A DNA stretch of 64,000 nt from Cryptomeria japonica (taxonomy: Eukaryota; Streptophyta; Pinopsida; Cupressales; Cupressaceae), in contig NC_081411.1 in NCBI RefSeq assembly GCF_030272615.1, positions 38,634,640 through 38,698,639 of the forward strand, in the 5' to 3' direction. Every line of letters begins with the position of its first letter. Within the stretch, counting starts at the first letter, position 1. Positions 1 through 11,746 of the stretch are shown piece after piece. The notes below the pieces were generated by a model. It was not told where the DNA came from, ran no database searches, and saw only the letters and a list, made by a program, of their open reading frames with translations. Both the position numbers and the translations under genes were made by a program.

Positions 1-689
1 TTTCTCCTTCTATGTTGCAAATTGCTAAATCAAATTTTCCTCCTTTACAATTTGTTATCCATTTATTTTAATTAAATATTTATTATACTTCTTTGTATTT
101 CTATTGGATATTATTTATTTCTATAGTTTTTATTTTGGGTTTTGCAGGTTAATCAAAACACACAATTAGATTTTTATGTTTTAGAGTATTTTCTATTCAT
201 GGTTTGTACAAGACTACAATGTGCCACATAGACGTCTATCCATTGCACTATTGTCCTTAAATGAGACACTCAAATCTTAAATGAAGACTCTTTATTGTTT
301 GTTCTTTCCATTTTGTAATTAGTTATCTTAAACTTGTTTTACTAGTTCAAGATATTTGAATGTATGTTGTGAAATTGACTCTAAAGGGAACATAGTTTTT
401 TACTTTGCACTATTACACTACTATTTTAATTGCAATAGTTTTGTTCATCGGGCAGTGGATTTATAATAGATCCAATAATAGGAATTAATATTGTTAGTAG
501 AAATTTGTTTTCTTCATTATTTGTTATCAATATCATTTTTTATAAGGCGACAACTTTGGTCACATTGCAATAAATTATAGAAGTCAATTTGTGAGTAGTT
601 TTATAATAGAAATGAAATAGACCTATATGAGAAAAAGATAATTTTGGGAAGGTTTGGAAAAATAAACTAGAAGAAAAATGAATTGAGAA

Positions 690-1740
690 GTCCTTAGTGT
701 ATACACCTAAAAATGGTCTGAAGATAATTAATTAAATAAGAAATTATTTAATTAATCCCCTTCCTAATTTAATTGAATTCACTAATCAATTTGATTAAAA
801 TCCCCCTTTCATCTACTTATTAATAAATCTAAGGATTTATTTAATAGCTTCATTTCCATAATACCCTTTGATTAATTAATTCTCTCCCCCCATCTTCAAT
901 TAATTCTTCTAATCTTCTAATTTATTAAAACAAATCAATTTATGCTTTATTGAGAATTAATTAGTCTTATTTTAATTTTAAATTCAAATTTACCCACATG
1001 CCTCCTAACTTCTAACCACCTAAACTTAACCCCTTCCATCTAACCCTAGGTTTAATTAAACCTACTCCTCCCTTGAGACAAATGGTATTCTTGGGCCACA
1101 TGTCCCCTTTCCTTAGACGCTTTCTCTCTCATGAGCAAAGCCTCTTGACACTTGTCACCATAGAGATGACAAATGTTCCCTTTCATCCAACCTTTTCTAG
1201 AAGCTTCTTGACACTTGTCACCATAAAGATGACAAATGTTCCCTTTCATCCAACCTCTTTTCTGACCTCCTCCAATTTCACCATTGATATATTCAAACTT
1301 AATCATGACCATTGATTCCTACCACCTCACCCCTAGCCTTGGAAATCCTATAAATAGACCCCATTTTGGAGCAATAATGATCCCATCTCATTTGCATTTC
1401 AGGCATTCTTACTATAGGCATATGCAATCTTAGTTTATCATTTGAGCATTATTATCATAGCTTAATTACATCATTTTAGCATATTTTCTAACATAATCAT
1501 GGAATCATGTAGCTTAATCATTATCATTGCTAGCTTAAATGCATCATTTATCATTCAAATCCTCCATCTAGGTGTAGTCAAGTCACTAGAATTTGCCTAA
1601 TCAGATCTGAGAGAAAAATTCATACTCGCATTTACAAGGAGGCGATAGATCACTTAGCTATGGTTTTATCATTATTTTCTTTAAATTCATTAACCATGCT
1701 TGTAATGAACTATTGAGTGTTTTGTGTTGCAGCTACAAGT
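690..1740. repeat. LTR-like AT-rich sequence with a TATA box
   Basis: This stretch has no coding potential. It holds a TATA-type box (CCTATAAATAGACC near 1348) followed by a downstream region like the R/U5 of a plant LTR. The ATTAATTAAATAAG-rich part near 725-770 also resembles LTR sequence. I cannot define either end, and no target duplication or paired LTR was found. It may be a solo or truncated LTR. Bases 1-690 are AT-rich and I see nothing in them. Confidence 0.35.
1141..1258. repeat. Two-copy direct repeat, 63-bp period
   Basis: Two nearly identical units start at 1141 and 1204. Each contains CTTGACACTTGTCACCATA, then GATGACAAATGTTCCC and a CCAACC end. The units differ at only a few positions, so the duplication is recent relative to the surrounding decay. 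Short open frames on both strands here are by-products of the repeat. Confidence 0.85.
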
Positions 1741-1799
1741 ATACACTTCATAGACATGACACTTAGTATCCTAGAAAGCTCTTCATACTCAAAAGGTGA

Positions 1800-4700
1800 A
1801 GAATCTATGAATAATTGACAACAGATGTTCAAGCCACATGACCATAGAGAATATTAATCTCATGAACCTAAAAAAGGTTCGATAGAGGAGATGTTACACT
1901 TGGAAATAACTCTATTGTCTTGATTTTTGAAAGGGCCTATATTATGTCTTGATGGTAGAAAGAAAAAGACCTACAATGGTTGATACATAGAAGGTTTGAA
2001 ACATAGTCTTCCAAATGTTAGCGAGATGTGTGAAAATGGATATATTTTGTATTTTAATGAGAAAGAATGTGAAATAAGAAAAAATAATATTGGTAAATTG
2101 ATTGTGGAAGGAAAGAGAATTGATAGTAATGTATACAATTTGAGTAAATTAAATTGACACAATTTCTTTGTTATTCAAATAAAAGAAAGTTGGTTGTAGC
2201 ATAAAATAATGCGACATATTTATTTTGATGATCTATTGAGAATTAGCTCAAAAAAAATGGTAAGAAACATTCCTAAGATAAATAATCCTTCATGTACAAG
2301 ATACAAGCCATGTCATGAAGTAATAAAGATAATGATTAGGTTACCTATTAATGAGTATTCTACCACAAAGTCATTTGATTTGATTCAGGTTGATTTAGTT
2401 GCTCCTATGAAAACAAAGAGTTCACAAGGTGATAGGTATTTAATTATGCTTACCAATGATTATTCTAGAATATCTTGTATTAGTTTTCTAAAAGAGAAAT
2501 TAATTGCTTTCGAGAATTTTTGATATTTTAAAGTAGTTGAAAATGAAACTTGTAGAACATTACAATTTTTAAGATCAAATAGTGGTGGAGAATTCACCTC
2601 TAATAAATATGAACGATATTGTGAAATGCATGGAATCCAAGGAAAATATTTAGCACCTAGAACTCCATAGAAAAATGAAGTGATAGAAAGGAAGAACTAC
2701 TTTATTCAACAAATGGCTAGAACTATGTTAAGGTGGACACAATTACTAGATGTGTACTCAAGAGAAGAATTCCCAATCAAATACTACATATTGCACAAGG
2801 CTCAAATTAGACTAAAGACAACAAAGACTTCATATGAACTATGGAACAAGAGACTAGCATCAGTAAGGAACTTTAAAATATTTGTAGAAAATGCTATATT
2901 AAAAGGGACAAAGAGAATTTGGGTATGTTTGATTCTAGATAATATGAAGGCATTTTTATTAGTTACTCAATGATTGGTAAAGTATATAGATATTACAACA
3001 AAAGATTGAATAAAGTTATGGACAGTCCAAATGTAATTATTGATGAGTTGGTGCTACCAAGCGCAACTACAAAAGAAGATGACAAGGTTGAATCAGGTCA
3101 CAAAAGGTTTGAGGACTTAGAAAATGAATCATAAATAAAAAGTGAGAAGACATCAACAAGCTATGTAAAAAATAATAATTTTGAAGAACAAATCATTGGT
3201 GACAAAGACAATTGTGTTTAAACTAGAAAGAAAAATTTAAAATCAATTGACCAAGTGCATTTTGCATTGTTGTCAAAAATTAAATCGAGTAATTATGTAG
3301 AAGCAAGAAAAAAAAGAGATCACAAGATGCTATTGAAGAAGAATTATCTAAGATCATGAAAAATGAGATAAGGGATCTTTTTCCAAAACCTAAAGATAAA
3401 AACGTGATATGTACCATGTGGATTTTCATAAACAAGATGAATGAAGAAGGTAAATTGTTCCTGAATAAATCTAGAATAAGATGCAAGGGGTATGCTTAGT
3501 TTGAAGGTGTGAATTTTCAAGAGACATTTCTTGTAGTAGAGAGACTAATGCTATCAAAATATTGTTGGATCTAATTCATATTTAATAATTTCAAGGTTTA
3601 TCAAATGGATGTAAAATTTACAACTATGAATGGGGAGCTGGAAGACAACTTTTAAATTGAACAAATAGAAGGATTTCAAAGCTCAGGTGAACTAGATTTT
3701 GTTCGAAGATTGAAGAAAGATTTTGATGGACTTAAGAAAACTCCAAGGGCTTGGTATTATCAGCTAGACATGTACCTACAACAACAAGGGTTTTAAAGAG
3801 GTTGTGCTAACAACAACTAGTATATAAAGATTGATGATTATCAATTACTAATAGTTGTAGTTTATATTGATGATATTATCTTTGGAGGAAGTAGTGATAC
3901 TATGTGTAAAGAATTTTGGTATGCTATGCAAAAATAATTTTTGATATTAATGCTTTGTGAGTTGTCTTACTTTCTTGGTCTAAAAATTTCTCAATTAGAC
4001 AAGGTTATATTCTTTTTTCAAACCAAACATATAAAGGAATGGTGAATTTTTTTAGAATGGAAGATTAAGAAATTAGTAGGAGAACAATTTGTTACTAGAT
4101 GCATGTTTTGTATGGATAATGGTTCAAATATAACAAATAAGATGCCATACATATCAATGATTGGGAGTTTTCTATATGGTATTGCATCCAAAATGGATGT
4201 CATGTAGGTAGTTTTTGATTAGGATAAACAGGTTTTGAGGGGACCAGAAACCCCGTACAATAGGTTTTGAAGGGACCTAAAACCCACAGATTTTTCACAC
4301 ATATAAAACCAACAAAGGGATGTTGCAGAATGGAACAAAGCTAAACAATAGCAAAGCTACAATCAACCAGGCTATAGAGGCACAACAACTTCCAGCCACA
4401 CACAAAAGAGAGACAAAACAAACCAGGCTGGCAACAACTGGAGATCTAAATTATCTTATAGATCTAAGAAAAAAAGTATGAGGATTTATCGAGCATCCTC
4501 AGCCAAAAAAAAGCATTTTCCCAAGTTCCCTTAACCAGTTACAGAGTCTCTAGCTCATTAATAGCAAGAACATATCCTAACCAAAAACAAACACTGGCCA
4601 AACTGGGCCCTTGAAAACTGCCAACATCCAACCTGTCCCTGATATAATCAAAATACCAAGGGTTTTTCCAGGTTCCCTTAACCATGAGAGTTTTATACGG

Positions 4701-7036
4701 CTCCCACAACCACTAGGCCCTTGAAGGATGCTAACAACAAGCCCTTCCCTACAACAAGCAAGAAATGTAGGGTTTTTCCAGGCTCCCTCAACCTTGAACG
4801 AGAGTTCAACAAAGTTCCCACAACCTAACAACAGATCAACCAAACACCATCTGCAGCTCTTATGATCAAACACAACACCCAACTCCACCTCAATAAGAGA
4901 GAGGTCATCCCTGAAACAAACCATCTCCACCTTGATAGAAGAAGGTGTCACTTCAATAGACCGAGCCAAGGAAAACCAAAGGTGCTAAGAAATAAATAGG
5001 AGAGAAAGAGTCATGGGGGTCAAAATATAAATACAAGGATAAACAGGCCCCATCAGTAGAAACAACAAGGGTTTTAAAAAGGTTCCCTTAACCTTCTCCT
5101 TAAAAAAGAAAACAGGGGTATTCCTAAAATGCCCAGACTCAGAAAAAACCACCCCATGGGGTTTTAACAGGCTCCCCAAACCACAAGCATTGTATTTTAG
5201 AATAACTCCCAAAACCATAGAAGGGATAGAACAACAGTTCCTCCTACCTAAAACCAGAGAGAAGAGGGAAAATTGAGACCCCTGGAGCTTTAGCAATTTC
5301 CAAGGCACCAAGGGAAGAAAGAACTCTCTCTGAAAGAAAAAGATAGCCTGGAGCAACCTCCTGCATCTAGTCAAGGGAAAACTAGCAACACTCATCTCCA
5401 CCTGAATAAGAGATGGGGTCACCTCAATGGACCAAGCTAAGGAAAACCCTTGAGAAAGAAGACAAAGAAGAAACCCATGAATGTACACAAAGCTACAACC
5501 AACAATCCCCGAAGAGAAAGGAAGCCAAAAACAACCCATATCATAGGCAAAAACCCCACCCAAGATAACCAAAGGAATCAACACAAAGGAAAAATGAATG
5601 GTGGGTATAGGAAAAAACAAACCACAACTTCTAGCCATCGGAAGGCTAGACCATGAGGATGATGGGGAAGGCACCCGTAGTTCACCAGACCACGACCCCA
5701 ACTTAGCCAAAACAATAGCCCCCTTGGATCCAATAGGGGTCGTGTCCCAGTCTCTCGAGAGACAACCATAGTCAAGAAAGGGCCAGTAGAAACCAATAAA
5801 CACTGCCTATGGGAAAGGAAATAGAGCACTCCCACCACCTCCAAACACGACCCCAGCCTCCGCTCCATCCTCTCCTCCATCAGCATCCTCCGCTCCATCC
5901 CCTCCATTGGAATCCTCTCCCTCCTCCTCAGAAGCAGAAACCCTAGCTCCTAACCCTCTTTGGCAGCCATTCCCGCTCATTGTTCACCCCTATGACTGAT
6001 ATCATGTAGGTAGTTGATATGGTGGCAACATTTTAATTACACAAAAGGAGATTCATGCCAAAGTTGTGAAGATAAATTTCTAGTATCTAAGAGCCACAAT
6101 GAATTTTTTATTATGGTTTTATGAGATTAAGGATTTCAGTTCTACTACATATACTGATGCAAATTGGGCATGATATATTGATGACCAAAAGAGTACAAGT
6201 GGATGATCTTTCTTCCTTGGTGAAATCCTAGTTTGATTATTAAGGAAGAAATAGGATTGTGTATCCCTATCTATTGTAGAAGTAAAATAAATTGCAACAA
6301 TCTCCTATTATACTCATATTTTATGGATGAAGAAAAATATGAAGAAAATCAAGGTAATATTTGATGAACCTATTTTAGTATGTATGACAATACAAGTGCT
6401 ATCAATATTTAAAAGAATGCGGTAACAGATTCAAGGACAAAGGATATTGTAATCAAGTATCAATTCTTAAGAGAGAAGATGATAGATAAAGAGTTGAAGT
6501 TGGAATATGTTGATAACAAGGAACAAATAGAAAATATATTTACAAAACCTCTTCCCAAGGATACATTTGAGTATCTCCAAAAGAAGTTGGGGGTTGTTTC
6601 TCCCTCTTCTTGAATCAAAAGGAAAATGCAAGGTAAGGGCAAGTGTTGACTCCTTACTACAAGAATGTTAATGGATTTTAGATTGATGCAAATGGATAAT
6701 TCATTAGAATCATTAGTGTATAGAATCAGGGGGAGTTTTTCTGAAATTTGAGCAATGAAGAATTAAACCAATGAATTTTAAGGGGAGAAATGGACTCAAA
6801 AGATAAATATCAAAGGGAATATTTTATATTTATCATTGATGTCAAAGGGGAAGAAATGAACTCAAAATTCTAACAAGAATAGAGATAAGTTATAGTAGAT
6901 AGGAGGAGTTACTTGCCCTTACCTTTTTAGACTTTTTTGACATATGAGTTGATGTGCCAAAAATATTTTGTTGTTTTCCATCAATGACAAAGTGGGATAT
7001 CGTTAAATAAAATTTTTCATTGATGAAGAAGGAGAA
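1800..7036 (+). mobile_element. Broken Ty1/copia retrotransposon (pol region)
   Basis: This is a fossil of a copia-type LTR retrotransposon in plus orientation. The order of parts fits the superfamily. A GAG-pre-integrase and integrase-core stretch lies at about 2200-2700 (readable block 2209-2523). Reverse transcriptase follows at about 3340-4200, including a YxDDIIFGG-type motif near 3860. RNase H comes after the insertion (YTDANWA near 6150, then DQKSTSG). A purine-rich tract just before 7037 is followed by TGTTGTACATC, which may begin the 3' LTR. The element is broken, with many breaks, and is old. It is interrupted at 4214-6001 by a non-LTR insertion. No clear 5' LTR was found. Confidence 0.85.
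4214..6001 (-). mobile_element. Non-LTR retroposon insertion (L1-like 3' end) in the copia element
   Basis: A 1.8-kb block splits the copia pol region. It is flanked by 14-bp direct repeats, TCATGTAGGTAGTT, at 4200-4213 and 6002-6015. Long, precise target duplications of this kind are typical of target-primed non-LTR insertion. The element reads on the minus strand: its 3' end is at the left, where the minus strand ends in TTATCCTAATCAAA. The interior has repeated phrases like GGTTTTTCCAGGTTCCCTTAACC. A relative lies at 50387-51121. Open frames inside (such as 4985-5803 minus) match no known protein. It could be a short non-autonomous LINE derivative. Coding capacity is unproven. Confidence 0.75.
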
Positions 7037-9779
7037 TGTTGTACATCTATTGTTTACTTTTGATGTATCCATATAGATAGAGAATCATGTTAGTGTTATT
7101 ATCATTTCAATGCATTATGAGTCATGATAGTCTTATGTAATCCCATTGATTAATATGATTATGGAATTGGCTGCAACATGTGTGTGTGTTATCATGATGC
7201 ATTTCAGAGTAAAAGTAGAAAGTTGTGTCACACTTTTCTAAAGGAAATGGCCAATGTTGATTCAAATTTCTAAATGAAATCAATAGAAAGTGAAATATAT
7301 GTTTTGAATTTTGAAATGATATAAACTAATAAAATATATGTTTTTTTATGTACATTTTATGTTAGTAATTTTTGCACAAAATTAAAAAATTGTTTAAATA
7401 TACTTTCTTATAAAGTAAACATTATAATTTAGTTGCTAATAAAATACTAAAATTGAAGTTACATGAGGCATCACACTTTATATAATAAATTTTACCTTTT
7501 TGTCTTCAATTTTTGTGTGTAAATTGATGACTTGAAACTTTAGTGCAAAAATATATTTTTGACTATTTTTATGTATATATATTTTTCAATAAATTTGAAA
7601 AGTTGTGTGTACTAAAATATAAATATTTCCATTTGGTGTCACCTTTTTTTTAATTCTTTATCTAAATTAGAAATAATTATATCATCTTGACATAGACTCT
7701 TTTCTATAGTGTATTTGTTTTTTTTTGAATTCTTAAAATAAATTTTAGTTTTTTTCCTTTACAAGATAATCAACCTTATATTTAGTGTTGATGACCTATT
7801 TTCAATAAAAATAAAATATAAAATATAAAAACTAATTAAAATATTAAAAGATATATAAGTTGGAAATTTCACTTATAGATCTATAAAAGAGTATGTTTAC
7901 ATTTAAAAATAATTATTATTTATAAGAGTTGGGTTTGTTGAAACATCGAGTTTTCCAATTTTTTTGGGGATAATTAGACCCAAAGTGGTATAAAATATAC
8001 ATTTAGTAGAAAATTCCAATTGGAAAAGTTGTGTCACATGTATAAGATAGCTATAATGCATCTCTATTGACCATATGTTTGACTAAAAGTTTTTTTTAGT
8101 TAGAGTTACTTAAATTCACTTGTGCTGATAAGTTGACCTGAAATGTGACATAGTTTTGTGCTTTTACCCTTCTTCAAGTTGGTGAATGCGTTCTAAAATT
8201 TTGTTCTAGATTGTTTGATGTTGTTATGCTATTAGTGAGCTCGCTCTAGTAACCTAATAAGGTTTTTACCTTCTAATTCTTAAGTGTAATGACCTATAGT
8301 TTGGAAGGAATGTATTGCTACACATGCTCTATCTATATCTAATGTTTACATATCTTTGGTATAGCAAAACATAATATATTCTTACCTAGTCTGTTACTAT
8401 ATTGTTGACAACACTAGGTGCTTGTTCCAAAATGATGTGATAGTTTATTTGAGTGTGAGTAGCCAAAAATTAAGGGTGGATTCTCCCTACGATCAATTTT
8501 ATCCTTAGTACAATCCACATGATATGTTTCTTTGTATGGAGTCATGTAAGTTTTGGGCCAAAAATATTACATGCTTCATATAGCTAACTTGTGGAAGAAA
8601 TGTAGTGTGTGCAACTACCATTTATTACACAAGAATGACATTTTGGACCTAATTAATCTACTCCATGAAGTGTGTCATGAGATTCATTGCATTGGTTGTG
8701 TATGGGCTACTTACAACCTCAGATACTACATCTTTGATGAAATAAACTGTATGGCCAAATTCTAAACTACTTATCTATGTATGTGGTTGACTTATGTTAG
8801 CAATTGCAATTGGAACTCATATATATGAGCATCCCAAAATTATTAGTTCATATGTAGTTAAGTTGTAATGTACTTTGGGGGATACAAGTTCATAACAAAG
8901 GAGCTGAAGAATGAATGAAAGGGAGAGTTCCTAATTGAAGTACCCAAGTTATTAGAACATCATTAGATCATGAAGAGTAGATGTTGATACCAAAATCAGC
9001 TTTTGTCAATAAATAAATCGGCTTTTGATGATGATCTTTGCATTATTGTTTTCCTTCCATAGGGAAAAATATTTAGATCTTTCCATGAGATGCACCCGCT
9101 AAGGCTCGTAGGAGATGTTCCCACTATCTCACAAGAAGCATTATTCCCTATGAATTTTTCTTTCCAAAATGACATAGTATAACCTCAAATAACAAATTAT
9201 TTTAGACGATTGAAAGAGTAAAAACATGATTCACTGACCCATGCATCTGTAATAAAATTATAAAAGCCCCAAACAATTACAATTAATAGCTATATTGATT
9301 TGAGATGACATAGAGCAGCAAATTCATCCTTAAAATAGAAATAGACATACAACACAGGCAAACTGGGCACAATCTAATATGTTTTTCTTTCTATCAATTG
9401 ACTGAATTATAATGCTAAGTTCTGAACTAAATTCGTAGCTATTTTCTAAGTGTTCTTCTTCAAAATTGGTAAATGATTGGGAACCCCCTTTTACAATCCA
9501 TCATTAGGCTTATATAGAGAAAACCTCTTTGATATCAACCTCTTTTATGATGGCTATAATTTTTTGCGTAGCTATCGTGTCCACCGTCATCATGGAGGTT
9601 CTTTTACTTGTCGCGGCCTTGATGATCTCTGCATTATTGTTTTCCTTCCATGCACGTTACATGGATGCTACCTGTAAATTCCCTTTTTTTGTTGTCCCTG
9701 TTTGATCACATAGGCCTCTTCTTGCGTCTCTTTTTGTGCTCTCTAGTTTCCCCTCACGATGCCTCCTACAACCTTCCAC
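7037..9779. other. AT-rich non-coding stretch, probable copia 3' LTR at its start
   Basis: The left edge TGTTGTACATC directly after a purine tract is a plausible 3' LTR start for the copia element, but the LTR end cannot be placed. The rest is AT-rich with no reading frame resembling a protein. The only internal structure noticed is a short direct repeat around GCATTATTGTTTTCCTTCCA at about 9041 and 9630. Confidence 0.4.
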
Positions 9780-9784
9780 CTTTG

Positions 9785-11001
9785 TGTAAAGCGAAAAATC
9801 GCGGTCGAACCCTAGTTGTTCTCCCCTCTTCCGACTCCGAGGAGAGAGAAGGGAGGTTCGCTAGGATTCGATGGGTTTTCACTTAGGGGGAAGACTTTAC
9901 ATTCAAAAGAAGGGTTGAAACTCATAAGATCCAATCCCACATAATGTAAGATTGGATGCTAAATGAATTTCAAGGGTTAGGAAAGCAAGGCTACCCTCTT
10001 TTGTAAAGAATGTGCATAGAAGAATTAAGCTAAGCATGCATAGAAAGTGACAAAGATTCGCTTATAAACTGAGTTTAGGTTATAGGATGAAGCTGCGGAC
10101 CTGGAATTAGCAGTAAAATGTCGATACGGCGCTGTCCTGCAAATTTGAGCAAAAGTTGTCAGGACGATGGCGCCCGGCGCCACGGTCCTCCGAAAAATCC
10201 GTCAAACGAAGGGGGATCGGTTCGTCTCTGCACAAGGATTCCAGATCTTCAATTTCAGCCGCGTACCTGCAACCTACACACAGAAAAGCGAAGACGATTA
10301 GGGGGTTAGGGATTAGGGGTTTGCCTTTAGGTCAAACCCCGGTTTTGGAATTAACCAAGAAATGAGCAAGAGCTGTAAATGTAAATGACTGTAATGCAAA
10401 CAAGTACTAATACCTTGTTCTAAGGATGTTGGTATCCTTATGTGCGAAGGTTTAGATGTTGTATGTTGTAGTATGTAGTATGTTGTATGTGATCTCCTCT
10501 TCAATGGTTGAATCCTTGTCTTGAATGCAACACTTAGCCTTGAATGGAGACTTGAAATGATTGATTGCTTGAATGCTTGAGTATAGTTTCCACGCTTTGT
10601 ACACATATCCTCCTCATATCAAATGAGAGAGAAAAATTTAGTTTATATACTTGTCAATTAGGGCTGATAGACTGATTTTCCCGACCTTAGGCCGACCAGG
10701 GAAGTATATTTCCAAATTGCAATCAAAAAGACCCGATATCACTTAGGAGACCGGGCCCAAAATAGGACCCAGGGACCAGGGCGCTGGGCGCCATGGTCCT
10801 GGAGGACCAGGGCGCTGGGCGCTCTGGTCCCACCTCCGGGACAGCGGGGTGCAAGGAGGTTCAGGCCAAGGTGCTTGAAAAATGCAGTTTTTGGTGTCGT
10901 GAGCAAGTTTTGGGGTCTCCATTCAGGTTGCGTGTTGCGTCGCCATCGTGAAGACCGAAATGCAGTCGAAATTGCAAGTGTCGCAATTTTAGGACGCTAC
11001 A
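9785..11001 (-). repeat. 3' LTR (element sense) of the gag-only element
   Basis: 1217 bp, TG...CA bounded on both strands. It matches 16366-17624 almost throughout. The part at 10773-10831 holds GC-rich inverted repeats built on GGACCAGGGCGCTGGGCGC. Short open frames inside (10118-10309 plus, 10313-10606 minus) occur in both LTRs only because the LTRs are identical, and are not genes. Confidence 0.93.
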
Positions 11002-11746
11002 TTTAGCCCCCACTTTAGCTGGAGTATGAGCGTATGCCAATACTTCCGGTAAAGTACAAGGAAACAACATTGAAAGACTTTCACCACGTCAAGGAGGCAA
11101 GATACACCAAGCCCCCAGTGGACTAAGGATCTTACGACTTCGATTGACAAAGTAAAAGGGAAGATCACGAGGGAGAACCATGACTGTCAGTAGTAAGGTT
11201 CCCTCACTATGAGTCATGTAAGAGAAATACCAAAAATTTTCAAGACAAAGCTAAGTTCTCCAAGAAATTTTCAAGTATCGTGAAGGGATAGTCAGGGTGT
11301 ATGCCCCCCTACGTTAAAGCGATCGCACGCGCCTCAACGGGAGTGATTGTTTTAACGTAGTGATACACATAAGAAATGAGAAAAGAAAGGAGCACGTTAT
11401 CGCAAGGATTTAGCCCCCAAGTGTGAGATAAACCCAAGGATAATAGACACAAAACACAAAGCACGAGGTGACTTCGCTTTCCTTGGGGTCAGTATGCTGT
11501 ATGATAAGTCATGTATATATCATATGTATATATGCATAATTGTTCTTCATTCCCCAATCAAGGAAGGTCACCTAGAAGAAGGGAACACATGTGTCTTTTG
11601 AGTCAACATGAGAGAGACCAAAGAGATCTCAATGCTTTGCATCGTCCTCAAGTAGACAACACCAAGGACAACAAATAGAAGAATGAGAATAACATATAGA
11701 AGAAGTAATGAAAGAGAGGAGGAAAGAATCTGCTATGCTAATGTAA
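11002..11746 (-). other. 3' untranslated region of the LTR element
   Basis: About 745 nt lie between the end of the gag frame and the 3' LTR, with no domain. The part at about 11175-11530 is repeated, diverged, at 21020-21420, so it marks a family of related elements. It holds a long imperfect inverted repeat at 11309-11360 (CTACGTTAAA ... TTTAACGTAG). The purine-rich priming tract lies at its end, against the LTR. Confidence 0.7.

Noticed and set aside
4985-5907. Membrane-protein-like frames of 272 and 109 aa on the minus strand
   Set aside because: They overlap in different frames inside a non-LTR insertion and match nothing known. Their hydrophobicity comes from phrase repeats and T-rich composition.
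10118-10606. Paired small genes repeated at 16699-17187
   Set aside because: They are identical because they lie in the two LTRs of one element. No codon bias or conserved domain was seen.
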